Source: Phoronis australis
Taxonomy: Eukaryota; Phoronida; Phoronidae
DNA length: 64,000 bases
Assembly: GCA_002633005.1 (NCBI GenBank)
Contig: NMRA01000027.1
Location: 657,265-721,264 of the forward strand
Direction of reading: 5' to 3'
Made by a program: the position numbers and the translations under genes. The notes under the pieces are model-generated. The model had not been told where the DNA came from. It made no database searches and saw only the letters and a program-made list of their open reading frames with translations. The number at the start of each line of letters is the position of its first letter. The first letter of the stretch is position 1. Shown here in pieces: positions 11,701-25,692 of this stretch.

Positions 11701-14700
11701 TGACGCTGTTGTGTAGGAACACATGCAACTGTAAAAACCGTTGATCATTCTAACACCAGGGATTGAGGTTTCCGTTGGCATGGCCCGCGTGGCCTGCGTG
11801 GAGTAAATTTATAATTACGTACACGAATAATGCGACGAAATTGATTGAGTTTCGAGACGAAGTCGAAGTCTAGACTCAATTCGGAGTTGAGCCTCTGGGC
11901 CAATACAATGGTTTTGTAGCGGATTTGATTAATAAAATGATTCGCGATAAATGGTCAAGTAGGAGGTCTCCTCAGTGATTTTAAAGAGCAACTGTAGAAA
12001 GCATATATCGCCTCATTAAAAATAGAATTAAGCAGAAGTTAATAAAGCGCCAGCAACAAAAGCTTGTGTAGATTATACCGTGTCAGTCAAGTCTGAAACA
12101 CGTGTATGTTGACAGTCTGAAAGGAAAGGTAATCATATTCCGAAAATCAAAGGTTTTGTTAGAACTAAATCCGTAATTAACACCTTTGAGACGTCCGCAG
12201 CGCTTGCAACATTCATAGTAATTCGAATTTGTTTAATCACTTCGTTAAAATATGTTGAAATATCTTGCGATACGAAATGTCATCGCCTACGCTGATTTTT
12301 TGATTCTATGGCAGATTTCTCGTCTGCGGTTGTCTCTACTTTCAGCACATTACATTTGAATATTAATATTTCACGTGACATTTACAACGAGATGCTCTAA
12401 TGATGGTGTCCGTTGTCTTGGGTTCACGCGCCATCTTGTTGGCGTGAGTTTGTTCACTGCTCGTAATCAGTGCGAATTAGTCATCGATGTTTATTGCTTC
12501 AGCATGGAATACATAAACAAACAAACTGTTATTTTTGTATTCTGTAATTGTTTAGTGAAATCATCCCAGCATCAATGCGTTATCTGTGCATGCTAATGTC
12601 ATTAATTTGTTTACAAAGTTTACTGAGTCACTATGAAAGCACCATATAATCTTTACAAGATGCCAACCGACCGCCTTCCTCTACAGATAGCGTCCAACGA
12701 TTATTGACCCAACTAATTAGTTCATAATTACCCGTACACTTAGCATTTGGTTTCGCTTGTATTGCCTGGATGAGCAGTAGTCAGATACATATAGGCGGAT
12801 TACCAGGGATAATTTGAAAGTATTGTTATTACTGGGTACCAATTGCAAGAGCCCAGCCGGATGAGTGGTCTAATCGAGTCTGGATTAAGATTATAGTGCG
12901 GAATTGACGAGAACCGATCGTGTCGATTTACAACCGTGCACTCATTAAGGTTTTAATCTTGTTAACTCAACTGCCATGGCTCATGTTTTCTACTTCAAGT
13001 ATTTTGGATAAACAAATCATGTAGCCGACTAACACTGTTGGGTTACGTCTGAGTTCTATCCGAAGTCGGCCATGGTGAAATTACACCAGAAACGAAGGGA
13101 GCGTCATCTGCGTAGCAAAAATGTTAGCGCCTTGTGGGTGATGAACAAGACATCGTAGCTATTCGGTTTAATTAGAAACCATGCTTTATTTCAGCCTGTT
13201 TGAATCTTGTTTGTGAAACTAATTGAGCTAGACTTAGAAATTTAACAAGATACATTAGTAGTTAGGTGAATAATCGTTGTATTCTTTTCCTGCTTTTATG
13301 CGCCAACTTTCCTTCTCAAGACGAGCCACATAGGAAATCGTGATCCTAATCCGCAACGACGTAGTAACGATTTCTTCATCCCTCAAGTCTCTCTGCCTTT
13401 CGAAATGTCATCGGGGATTTTATTAAGACTTGCCGATATATCTCTTGATGCATGATAGCGTATCATGCCAGAAATTGCATTAAGTCTGAAATTCATCCCC
13501 TTAAATGAGCATGCTGATCGCAGACCATCGATTTGTGACCACTCGATGAGTCAGGAAAGGCTAATCCGATTTAAGGCTGCGAAAACTCACTGTATACAAA
13601 TGGTGCGTAATGATGTCCTGTTGTGATCTGTTGCCGAGTCTCACTGTCGCTAAATTTACTAAAAATGACCACGTGACCAAGCACGTGAAGCGGGATGGCA
13701 CTATAAAACGTGCATGTTTTTGGAATATCAGTTACTTTAAAAGCACTTTAAATGTGGTATGGGAAATTACAATATTTCGTCAAAAATTCTCTGGTGTTCA
13801 CTAAAAATAGCATTAATGTTTATCCGCTTTTACGGGTTAAAACTCGCTTTTCATTCATATCATGTAAATATCTGAAATCGATTGTTACCGTCAAACAGAG
13901 ACGTGAAAAGTGTTCAATCTTTTGAATCTATTAACATACGTTTTCACAACTAAATAAAGAACTACACGCCGATCTGCTGCTGTTCACCGGCTTGGAACAA
14001 ATGGGCAACTCCCATAAGACACCGAGATTTAGCTCCGCCCTCGTAACAACTCAGTGTTGCAAGCCTACACGCCAATATACCAGGGAGCATTTGTCAAGCG
14101 GTGTTGAAAGGCTGCAAAATTGAAATGTTTCGACTTTTATTATCGAGTGAATTCCCATTAGTTAATGATGGAATTAAAAGAAATACCCAACTCATATTGT
14201 CAATCGAGTAGTATCACATGATATTAATATCTCTGCAATCGAATCGCCAAGGCAATAGTTTTTACTTAGAACAATTAAGAGAAAATGACGTTTTAATTTG
14301 TCCAATCTTCCATTGCATTACCGCTTTGCGTGATCACATTTTTTCGCTCTCACATAAAAATCAATTATTGTTTTGCCTTTGGAAGTAGACGAGTTAAATG
14401 AAGATGATAGTAAACCTTTATGATAGCACGTTCCCTTGACTTTAATCGAGTCGACTTTAATTTGCGTAATGAACAACAGAGATGTCGTTATAAATGAGAA
14501 ATGATTGAGATCTCAGAAGCGAGAGATTGTGTGGATAATGGCCTTAATACGGCAGAGGTCGTGTTGCTTGAAAAATGGGATGTTGGATTGGAAATGATTG
14601 ATATCAAACGCGCGCTAATAGACGCGAAAATAACAGAGTTTTCAGTATGACTGTAATAAACAAAGTCTTTCCGTTTTGCGTGACCATTACGAGTCAGGCT

Positions 14701-17168
14701 GTGTAGAAGTGTTTCTGTGTATCATTTAGTTCTTTTCATATCAGGATGAAGAATTTTGGAAATTTTGGACATAGAGAAAACATATTATTTCTGTTACCAT
14801 GGAAGTCATATTTGTGGCATCGCACCGAGATTTTAAACATGTTAGGCGGATGTAGGTCAGACAACCATAAGCTTGAAATTCAAAGTAAAGTGGTGAACAT
14901 CGCAAAACGTGTGGTCACGCTCACTTCTGGAAGGACAACATAATACAATGGTTTGAGCACCGTACTTTCATTTCTGAGACCCTAGAAAAAGTCTAGTGTT
15001 CGCTAACTGATTGTAAGCGTAACACTATTCACGCCTTGCCATCATGTCCTCGGAGTTACACTTATGCATTCAATGGCTTCATGGACAGCGGGCTTGATCG
15101 GACACAGATGACCTACACTCGTTAAAAAATCCGTAAAAGGTGAACTTAAACTATATTGGGGACATATCATTATCATATCATTATCATTGTTATTTCTAAC
15201 ATGCTTTTGTACTAGTTGGATTTTTAAACCCCGAGTTTACAACTGAGCTGTGCCATGACTACATATTACAGCGCATGCGCCCATATCCGAAATAATAAGT
15301 TTTTCAAAGTTAATTTTTTGCTCAAGTGTTTAACGTGGAGGCGTGTCTTTAAAACTGCGAGTCACCGGCCAGCAAGTTGGTAGAATTGAAGACGCGCGAA
15401 TAATAGTGTTTTCGAATCAATTTTTACGAGTAAGAACGGAATAAAAATAAGCAGAGCTTAAAAGTTAATTTTGGATGTGCTTATGTTGCATAGTAAATCG
15501 AAAACTATTTTTACTTTTGAAAATAAGGATAGTGATTAAGTAAATGTTTATTCGTATCAAAACATTTACTTTGCACTGAGTGAAAACTTCCACGAGAAAT
15601 TAATTCGCGACTTAATGTTATTCAATTAGCGTTCACAACCATAATTGATTAAAGGTATTAACTAAAAAACCTTAATCGTTATTTGCAATGTAAATAGCAT
15701 CTAAGATATTTTACATCTTTGACATTTTGATCGTTGAGTAGTGCTAGACGGACGATTAACGCAGTGTCCGCTAGATAACAAAAAGCTCCGTGTTTGACAA
15801 AGAAACCGCTGACGCACGCCAGAAAATCAATCTCACTTGTTGCTTGAACCCAGTTCGATCTTAGTTTTTACTTTTCCTGGATAAATGGACAACTATCTTG
15901 GTATAAAAGCACGATCAATAGCCATGACTTGTTGCATTGAAAGTGCACGCTCGTTGTTAATTTTCACCGGTAATTCAAAATCTATTAACAGGCGTTTGTT
16001 TAGTGGCATTATGTTACGGGCGTTCTGGTAATGTGCTTGTTCGTTTAGGATCAAGTTTTGTTTGCATGGCATTCGACACACTTTTGAACGATAAGTCACT
16101 AATCAAAAATAAAGAAGATTTATTTACTTATTTTAATTGACATTGTTTGTTCGCTGAACTTGTATACAGATTACCTGTAAGAATAAATGATTAATTTTAA
16201 TTTTAGTAATACCGTATCAAATATACGCATAAGAAATAGAATAAAATAAAATAAAATTAAGAAAATGAATGATGAAAATTACATTATTACACCCACGTAA
16301 TATTTTGCTGGAGTGACTTGCAGTTAGAGTGTGTATATCCAAAAACGAATTAAGTTAACCACATAGCAAGTGCGCATGCCTGAATTTTTCTTATTCCTCA
16401 TCAGTTTCCGGTCAGTTAACTGCACATAAACCAGTGTTTTATGTTGCGAAATATACACTGAATAACACACATATATTGACACAACAACACTGAAACGTAC
16501 TCTTCAATAAAATGTGCATTGATACGACAGTATTGAAACTATATTGTTACTGACGTTCATCGTGGTCAGTATGATGACTTCATTATCACGTTTTTGGGGT
16601 CTGAAAACCAACATATTGACCGGGAGTGAAAAGCGATAATTGTGTTATCATATGATTACATCCGCTAAGCAATTCAAGGAAGGAGTCTTAGTTTAGGATT
16701 TCGATCGTACATCGAACACTCGTTCGGTCAGTCAGCTACCAAATTTTTACTCAAAACGTGGAAACATTTTGAAAAAACTCGCAGGAAATACTCGGAATGG
16801 AAAAAGGAACAATCCGTCATAGTTTGTGAAATATATTATGTTTTGGAAATATGCAACGGCCGTTTTTAGTAAAATTATCTACAAACATCATTTGGTTATA
16901 TCGATGGCACGCAAGCTGCATTATAACACACTCAAAGTGCACGCGCTTACTCCCCCCAAATCACACATTTTGTACAATATCGTAATGGTGGGAACTGCTA
17001 TGCTGTGATACAAGTTTGCATTCACCTGGTTGTTTATATTTTACGGTTATTAAAAACAAATGTGACGTCAGAGTCCGGGTGAAATAAAAAGGCTCGAGAC
17101 TTTTCGAGTTCGGTGACGTGTTGGTGGCGCAGTGGTCAAGTCGAGGTTTGTAAAAAGACCCATGGGGT
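11701..17168. other. Non-coding, no gene seen
   Basis: About 5.5 kb without a supportable gene. The frames at 12375-12596, 13610-13804, 14746-14943 and 16826-17008 (plus) and 15893-16099 (minus) are short and featureless. An isolated sequence resembling a tRNA A box, TGGCGCAGTGGT, lies at 17125-17136, just before the hairpin element at 17169. No matching B box was found. Confidence 0.4.
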
Positions 17169-17726
17169 CTGTTTCATGAAAAGTGACTTAGACGTAGGAC
17201 AGATGTAGAAATTCGGTCTTGCGCTCCACACAACTATTACTGAAAAATAATTAAATCTCACTTGAGCAAATGTGCAAAGTCTCTGAGAATACACACATAT
17301 CTGCTAGATGCTGAAATAATTTCTATAAATTAATTCTAGAGTGTGATGCGCTTATATTACCTGGCTAACCCTTTTTCAACAATTGTGTAGTGGGATCGTA
17401 AGACCAAATTTCTGTCTTAAGTCTGACGTCACGTTCATGATGCGGATCCCTGGACTTGTTTCATGATAGCGATTTTAGACTTTTAGGTCTAAAGAACAGA
17501 AATTTGGTCTGACGCTGCCACTTCACAATTGTTGAAAACTTTAGCTAAATAATAAAGAGCGCATCACACTCTAGAAATAATTTATTAAAATTATCTCAAT
17601 AACTAGGAGCTATGCGTATGTTTTTGCAATTTTGCGCTAGTGAAATTCAATCATTTTCGGACATTGTTGCGTGGAGTGCAACACCAAATTTCTGACTTAC
17701 GTCTCAAGTCACTTTTAAAGAAACAG
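17169..17726. mobile_element. 558-bp imperfect hairpin element made of alternating units
   Basis: The two halves are inverted copies: CTGTTTCATGAAAAGTGACT at 17169 mirrors AGTCACTTTTAAAGAAACAG ending at 17726, and GAGTGTGATGCGCT near 17339 mirrors AGCGCATCACACTC near 17559. The centre (17377-17534) is itself a hairpin with CAACAATTGTG and CACAATTGTTG ends. A unit of about 75 bp carrying a GACTTA-type block, ACAGAAATTTGGTC and a final CACAATTGTTG-type block occurs four times in alternating orientation (around 17169, 17377, 17456 and 17660). This fits a foldback MITE or head-to-head insertions of one small element. The nearby A-box-like sequence at 17125 leaves a SINE origin open. No target duplication is evident. 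Confidence 0.65.
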
Positions 17727-17940
17727 ACATCAGTTTCAAATCTTCATGAAGTAAGTGCGACTTCAAGAAAAATTATAAAACAGTTTGAAACAGTGTTGCC
17801 ATAGTAGCGGCCAACAATGCGATTTATCGACTCCGAAATACTGGTTTATGACTCCATAATCTATTGCACTTGAATAACACAAATTCATTAAATTGAAAAC
17901 ATTAAAAAGCACTTTAAAACCGCACGCATATTTTAATAAA

Positions 17941-18171
17941 AGAATATTGAAACATTCACTTTCATGACACATTCATTGATACAAGAATATTGAAACATTC
18001 ACTTTCATGACACATATTCATTGATACAAGAATATTGAAACATTCACTTTCATGACACATTCATTGATACAAGAATATTGAAACATTCACTTTCATGACA
18101 CATATTCATTGATACAAGAATATTGAAACATTCACTTTCATTGCACATATTCATTGATACAACATTGAAAC
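17941..18171 (+). repeat. Minisatellite with alternating 43- and 45-bp units
   Basis: Five units begin with AGAATATTGAAACATTC at 17941, 17984, 18029, 18072 and 18117. The first four alternate in length, 43, 45, 43, 45, depending on whether the text reads ACATTCATTG or ACATATTCATTG, giving an 88-bp higher-order dimer. The fifth is 45 bp and carries small changes. The array decays into single-copy DNA near 18171. Confidence 0.9.
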
Positions 18172-21099
18172 TTCCTTTCCCATCGTTAGTGCATGCGTAC
18201 TAAACTGAACGCAACACGTGTGCCAAGTAAGCCAGTGAAATTGTACGTGTATTTGCTACTTTAGCAATGAAACTAAAACCGTCAAATTTTGGAAGGGATG
18301 TCCAGATCTTGTGCCTTTCTGAAGCGTGTTTTTGGTTATGAGGATTCTAGATGATCTTGTGGCAAAGGTGATGCAGTTTTGGCATCACACGGACACACTG
18401 AGGAAGTTTTCTGTACTGGTCGAAACGTCGAACCGTTGGACCATTATTGCTATCTCAATTATTCTCCTGTCTTCAAGGTCTTCTTCATTCGGTGAAAGTT
18501 GTCCACAAGACAGGTGAAACATTTGGCCGAGAGGTGCATGAGAAGACGTTAAAAGTGCATGTATTGTCGGTTTTAGACGGCTACTTTCGCAGCTACCTAA
18601 CTCATTAAGACTTTTCTAGTATATAATACGAAAAACTGTTGGCTTACTACAGGGAAATGTAGGAATCCGGCACAACGCGATGTGGTTGAGCAACATTTCC
18701 CACACGTCCCCTGCCTTTATTTTAACATTCATGTCTAATAATGAATATTAATATTCTATAGATCTATGAGAGCCACAAATACTTCTCGAACAAGTTCCGG
18801 TTTTACATAATATTGTTGTCATTATGTCTGCAGAATCTTCAAAATAACCTCTGACCTTTGTCAGTTCGAGGGGTCCATGACCACCCAGCCACCTTCTAGA
18901 ATCGCAAACTTAACGACAGTGCCTGGTTACGGTTTAGTGGCCTCGTGACATTTTACTATTTAATGTTGTAAAATCCTATTTTGTTCTTAGTTAATACTAA
19001 GAAGATCATAATATCCTGCGTATCAGGAGCACTTTGTTTAACTTAAATATCTCCCGGAAATGTCATTCCTTATTAGAACTAACCTCCTCATAGCGCAGTT
19101 CGTTTTCTTGAACTATCAAATACGCGCCATTTTTTTTACATATTTTACGATTTTTTAGATATTGTTTTTACTCGATTTTTCATTCCACAATGGCACGTGT
19201 GGAAAGTACACGACAACATGTTTGACTTCTCAACATTTGAAAAAATAAGTTATCGTGTAAACGTTAACAATGGCTAGTGATCTGGGTCTCCCAGCTCTGC
19301 ACAGACGAAAATGAGACGAGTGAACACATTAATGGAATTGAAAATCAATGCCGTTGCATTATTCCATGAAATTATTTTAGCACGAGTCTTATCGGAGTTT
19401 TATAACCGTTACTTATGTATGTGAGTTCTTAAGCGTTTTGTGTGAAATCAAAATAGTGCAATTCTTATTAAACGATATTCTTGTCCTCCCATATGGCTAT
19501 TGATATCCTCAGTCTTCTAAAAGCATCGCACGTAAGCATAAATGATTTGATTTTTTTGTGAATTTTAATTAAAAATTTATTGTTGATTAAACGTGTGAAA
19601 CAAAGGCAGTAGTTGTAGACGCGAACTTTGAGTTTTGTTTCAATATGTTGTCACCTTTAAGTTGTGATAAATACAAGTGTCACCCTGTAATTAAGCACAG
19701 TGCACATCATTTACTAATTCTGGTGCTCATTAAAGACTGTCAAAAGTGTTGAAATGTTTTTAAGACGAGTTCGTTCAACCCCATCCGTCTGCGGCGCTGT
19801 ATGTCATTTCAAATTTCTTGCGTAAGCGGATTTTTGGTTCGCTCGAGCATACCTGCACATGTGTAAAGCATTGTCTAATGTACAGGTAATTATCAACTTA
19901 CTACACATCTGTGAGTTTCGACACTATTTTTAATGACCGTTAATTGGCGATGTGTTACTATTTCAGAGGCGCGCTCGTTAGCCGAGCGCAGGTTTACGCG
20001 TGAAAAACAAGCGCTCGTTAACACGGCGTTTGTAACAGAGGCAATAAGGAACTGTGTTTGCAGCAAAATAGCCACGTAACTAGCCGCTGACAAGGATGAA
20101 CAAGCGGTGTTCCCACGATAATACAGCTCTGGGAGAGTTGGTGATGGTACTCATTAAAACGGAAACACGTAGCGCGTAGTAACATGCGGGAAACAGCTAT
20201 ATATATCGGGTTACTGTATTTAAGACAAGGGCATGAAAAATGTATGCTAAATGTATGAGAAATGATTAATCGTGTATAATTCAAAGAGGCTTTGCCAGGC
20301 AGGTGAAGCGCTGTAAAGAAACGAATAAATTCTTACGGTAGAATCTAAGCAGCCAGACGAAAAAAATGCAGAAGTTTATACATTTTTGGAACGCTTCAAA
20401 AGAAGCTTTAGCTCTTCCTTGTAACTTCGTCAGAAGAAAAGTGTCCAACCTAACCGGCTGTGGACATATGAAGAAAAGTAATTTCAAATCGTGCACTCTT
20501 TTGCAGACTGTTGAACGAATTCAAAACTATTACTATTAGTACTCCGTGTAAATTTCATTGGCGTTTTTAAATTATGTTTGCAGTGTAGAATTGCGAAGTA
20601 ATCCTGCATCTCTATTTTCAGCTGCTTTTGGTCAGCTGTCTCCAGCCGTCGCATTTTGCCGTCATACGTGGAAATCACCAACTTTCTGATGTTACCCAAA
20701 GTAGTCACCGTTGCCTCCACATAATCTTCATCAATTTGTCGATAATGAGCAAACATTCTGCTCTAACTATCCATCCCTGTCCTCTTCAATTTCACAACAA
20801 AAGGCGGCCATTGTAATGCATGCTTTCACAGGTTTTGCTCCCTCTTCTCGTGGTGTCGTAAGATGGCGCAAAAAGACAAGTTCAAGTAGGCTACTACTTG
20901 ACTGGTGGATATTCATGTGATGTTTAATCGTTGATTGGACCACCCGACTGCACTGAAACATCAGGAATAACACAAAATTCGCCCCAAAAGACTAGAATCA
21001 CGAAAAAGTTGCGCAAGTTAATTAAAACAGCGAGAAGCACGTGTTGGTGCCGCCTAGTGTTGTATAAGAACACAACACGTTCTCTCTAATATGTCTGCA
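18172..21099. other. Non-coding, no gene seen
   Basis: About 2.9 kb. A cluster of overlapping minus-strand frames lies at 19893-20973, the longest being 90 codons at 20484-20756. They overlap in different frames, have no recognisable domain and are not called as genes. Confidence 0.4.
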
Positions 21100-21215
21100 T
21101 AAAAATGAAAAAAAAGACAACAGGATTTGAACTCTGACAGGGGGATCCAGGTGGCGCGAGGGTCGTAAATCTACGGCCTGCACCACAACTCTCTCGTAAC
21201 GGAGGCATTTTGTAG
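21100..21215 (-). mobile_element. tRNA-derived SINE-like remnant
   Basis: Read on the minus strand, the segment has a B-box-like GAGTTCAAATCCT (21122-21134) and, upstream of it, an A-box-like GTTGTGGTGCAGG (21177-21189). This is the spacing expected of a tRNA-related RNA polymerase III promoter. It is followed by a T-rich run on the same strand near 21108-21115. The cloverleaf is not intact enough to call a functional tRNA. A degraded tRNA gene is an alternative. Confidence 0.45.
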
Positions 21216-22886
21216 TAAACCAACTCCCTTTCATTCTTATTCGTTTAAAAGTGAGTGATTTGATTACATTTTGTTTGTGAGAAAGCAGCTCTGACTACAC
21301 AACAAGGTTTCCTTACACAAAGGTGTCAGTTATACGATACTCTAAAATCATTAAAGATGAACATCTTGTGTGTATTCAACGAAATTAACAAGTGTAACGG
21401 GTGGTGGAATAGAATTTTGATATTGTGTTTTTACAGTGTTGGTTTAAAAGTTATTTTAATGGAGAATGGTTTCTTATTAATGCCCGGTGAAATTTATCCA
21501 GACCGCTTTACTTGCGACCTCCGTGCTAGCACTGGGCACAAAAGCGCTCTGTCGTATCCCACTGTTTTCAATTGTAAACTTGGGGACAGTAATAACGCAT
21601 TCTAGTCAATCTTCCACCACTTGGCACCATTATAGGCTAAATGGGGTACTATAAGTATATATTGCTTGGCCTTACTTGTGTCAGAATTCGAGCTAATTTA
21701 GCCTGTTGTGTCGAGAGAATAGAAATTACCCAAGTTTGTTTAGAAATTCTTCCTGGATAATTTCATTGGCCTTTGTTCTGACATAAAACCATGACTAGAA
21801 GGGTGGTGATTAACAAAACCAGCTTAAGCAAATCTTATTATATCTTTTGTTTCCTATAGCCGAGCCATTGTTGTATCTAATGTGTTTATCGTCACTTGTT
21901 TCCTTGATCAGCTAACAGCAGTGGAGGGGTTTGTCCTAACTCCTGTTCACAGCAAGAACAACAGTCGGTACTACGAATGGTCCCTATTAATTAAATTAGA
22001 AATTCGTTATCCTCGGAATAAATATGACCTGGAAACTGCAATGCACATTCCTGAGAAATGGGTGATCACGTGACTTTTGGTGTTCAGCTCTGAAAAAATG
22101 CATGCATTAAAAGAGAACGTTACGTTTTCAAATTTTGTCCATCTTTCAGATTCAACAACTCTTTAAACATTAATTTTCAATTTATTAAAATATTTACTGA
22201 CAACTAACATCACTTTCCAAAAAATATAGTTATACTCGGAAAGGATACAATCCGGTGACTTAAACTAATTGATAATTTAAAGCGTTTAGTTACTACCCCT
22301 AATCCACTTACGTTTGTGTGGCATTTACGAAACGTTTTTCTATTTGGCGAGTTCTTACGGGACATTGGTCGCGATTAATAGGCAATTCTTTCGGAATAAC
22401 TAATGGACACTGAAAACCGCCTTAACATTTATCAATCGCGTCATTTTCAAGCAAGCGGGGATTTGTTAAGTGTCTGTGTCTCTACCTAACTATCAAGGGA
22501 AATCAAGGTCATTAGATATCTGAAGAAATTGTGCCGTTTAACATTGGACATAAGGCGTCTTGTCTGCTTAGTGGCATATATTGTGTTCCCCGAAACTATT
22601 TCAAGTTTTTAAACATGCTAAGTTAAAGTTGTTAATTGACATTTTGGCAGGTTAAGACTGAAACAAAAAAATAGACACACCATGTTGACCAAGTATCGTT
22701 TAGGTTGGTTTTACTGATCTTGTAGCACATGTGTTTGTCTGTATAACGAGTATTATTTGATTGGAGAATTTGACGTTGATTGACATTGTTGCTATAGAGA
22801 ACGGTGAGTGACTGATCAACCAACCAATAGCGAGGCAAGCATAGGTAATTGATGAAGCATGATACGTTAACGGCGGTAGGCAGATC
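21216..22886. other. Upstream flank of the Six3/6 gene, no gene seen
   Basis: Non-coding by inspection. The open frames at 21357-21605 and 21882-22073 (plus) are short and featureless. The region is expected on position to hold proximal regulatory DNA, but no site could be assigned with confidence. Confidence 0.4.
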
Positions 22887-22893
22887 TTATAAG
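22887..22893 (+). promoter_or_regulatory. TATA-like box of the Six3/6 gene
   Basis: The sequence TTATAAG lies 82-88 bp upstream of the chosen ATG. A start site about 30 bp downstream, near 22915-22920, would leave a 5' leader of about 55-60 bases. There is no independent support such as transcript data, and TATA-like strings are common in AT-rich DNA. Confidence 0.35.
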
Positions 22894-22971
22894 TTGATCT
22901 AACCCTCCCAGTCGTTTAGTATACTAATAGAGTCGTTACTGCAAGTCGAATCAAAACACACATACTGGTGA

Positions 22972-23652
<681 letters not shown>

Positions 23653-25680
23653 TGATGCGTTATGACATATTACGTTTAAATTTCGTCACCAAAGCATTTT
23701 GTCAAGCATTTTACATCAAAAGTAGACCATAGATTTTCTCAGCTTTATATTCAAACTAACTGTCAAATACACGTGTCTTTACAGTAACTTCATCAGCATG
23801 ATTTGAGAAATAGAAAAAAAATTGGAAATAAATAAGCAGCTTTTCAAATCTTCTAAAACGAATTCTACTTAGCATTTGAAATTAAAATGGACGTTGGCTA
23901 TCAGGTTATACAGTAGTTAAATTGCGTTAACCACCAGATAAAATCAAAATCCCTGTAAGCCTGTTTAGCAGTGGTTGCTGAATAATTTTCGTTCAATAGA
24001 CTGTCGTAAATTTGCAAATTCATTTTCAATAAAATTCTCATTTAATACGTATTAAAAATTCCAATCTATCCCATGGTGGCAGAAAAAGTAGAAATACGCA
24101 ATTGAGTTCAATACACAAATGTTTTTAACAATTGCCTGTGAAATATTTTTGTATTGAATGATCAGACTATTCGACCCACGGATCACGAATAACTGCGCTT
24201 TATTAGCGCGGAAAATAAACACAGATTTGAAATAGAGATGGTTTCAATTATTTGTTCAGATTTTAAAATGTTTACTTTGCAATTAATTAGCGCCTCTTTT
24301 CACTAGTTGATCTTCTTATCTTCCTTGGGCTTTTACCATTGTCCGCTGTATATAAAGCAGTGGTCTGTTATGTATAAAGTATTGTTGTTGAATGTAAAGC
24401 ATTTGTCGTTGTCGAGATAAAGAAGTTGATCGATTTCTAGACTTTACTTATCTAAACATTGTTCTGTTTAATTATGTGCTCGTGTCTAATTTACATTTAA
24501 ATTCTGCACATATTGTTTGGAAACAAAAAATAACAGACGCTACCCTTTAGTTAAAAAGAACGTTAAGATAAATTATTCTTTAAAGTTTCGCTAAATAAAA
24601 ACAAATGCGTTTTAAGTGCATTCATTTTCGTTTTGTTTTCCATTTTTATTTGAATAAATTATCAAAAGGATTTAAAATAATCATTTGAATATATTTCTGC
24701 ATTTTGAAACCAAATTTCACCAAAACCCGCGATTGATGCCCTGACATGTCTAAGTGTTATCTGCATTCTTTAAATAACATTCGGTCATTTGCATTTAACA
24801 GAGTAAATAACGCAAGGAACACTAACGATGTCTCTCAGGCACAGAAGTTTAACGATATCAATGAAACACAACTTTTTGAAGGAATGACTGATAGTATAAT
24901 TCACTTGCATTTATTTCTGAGACCCTTCAATGCCTTCGTGTGCTGGGGATGATAGAATGTTGACACTGCGTAAAATGGACTATTCTTCGCACTATGTCGA
25001 ACACAACAACTCCACAAAAACAGCTGAAATCGACACCCCGCGCCAATTGTTAAAAGGTCGACCTGCGTTGATTGAAAGGTTTGAATACGAAGGTTATCTT
25101 GCCAACTCCTCTGTCGCACGCTGGTGTGTTCAGTCTTCATCGACACTGAACCTTTTGTTGGTGTTTACAGCGACAGACTGATAAAACTTGTGTATAAAGA
25201 ACACAGCTTAACACATATGATCTAACCGATTTGAACACAAATTGTATTTACAAGATCGACAATCCGTTTGTTCCGATCCTGGGATAGGACATGGGCGATG
25301 TTTGCCAAAGCGCTCTCGTCCGTTAGTCTCGCTAACTGATTACATATCGGCAGCCCATGAACAATTTTTCAGTGGTCAGTGAGCAAACACGATTGCGCCA
25401 AATTGATCGGTTTAGTTGTAGCTCTGAAAATATGAATTACGTAATCGAAATTAGGTTTGCAATTTATACCCGGTCTATGCGCTTTTGCTGACGTTTAAGA
25501 AAACCTCTTAAACTGTACAGAGTAAACAAACACGCGAATAGTAGAATAAGGAATAAATAAGGCTGTATCCAAAATAGTTAGACTGATTATGTCACGGAAT
25601 GTTTTGTACAATGGTGTTGCTTATATTAATAATATCTCATTTCACACCTTTTGGTAACTGACACCACATGGATATAGCGA

Positions 25681-25692
25681 TGTGACGTCACA
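25681..25692. promoter_or_regulatory. Perfect 12-bp palindrome with a full CRE
   Basis: TGTGACGTCACA contains the full cAMP-response-element octamer TGACGTCA at 25683-25690, inside the Six3/6 intron. Such a site could bind CREB/ATF-type bZIP proteins. A 12-bp perfect palindrome is unlikely but not impossible by chance in 64 kb. Activity is unknown. Confidence 0.3.

Noticed and set aside
17125-17136. tRNA gene suggested by the A-box-like TGGCGCAGTGGT
   Set aside because: No B box or cloverleaf follows at the right distance.
20484-20973. Cluster of overlapping minus-strand frames up to 90 codons
   Set aside because: No recognisable motif, mutual overlap in different frames and no good splice signals.
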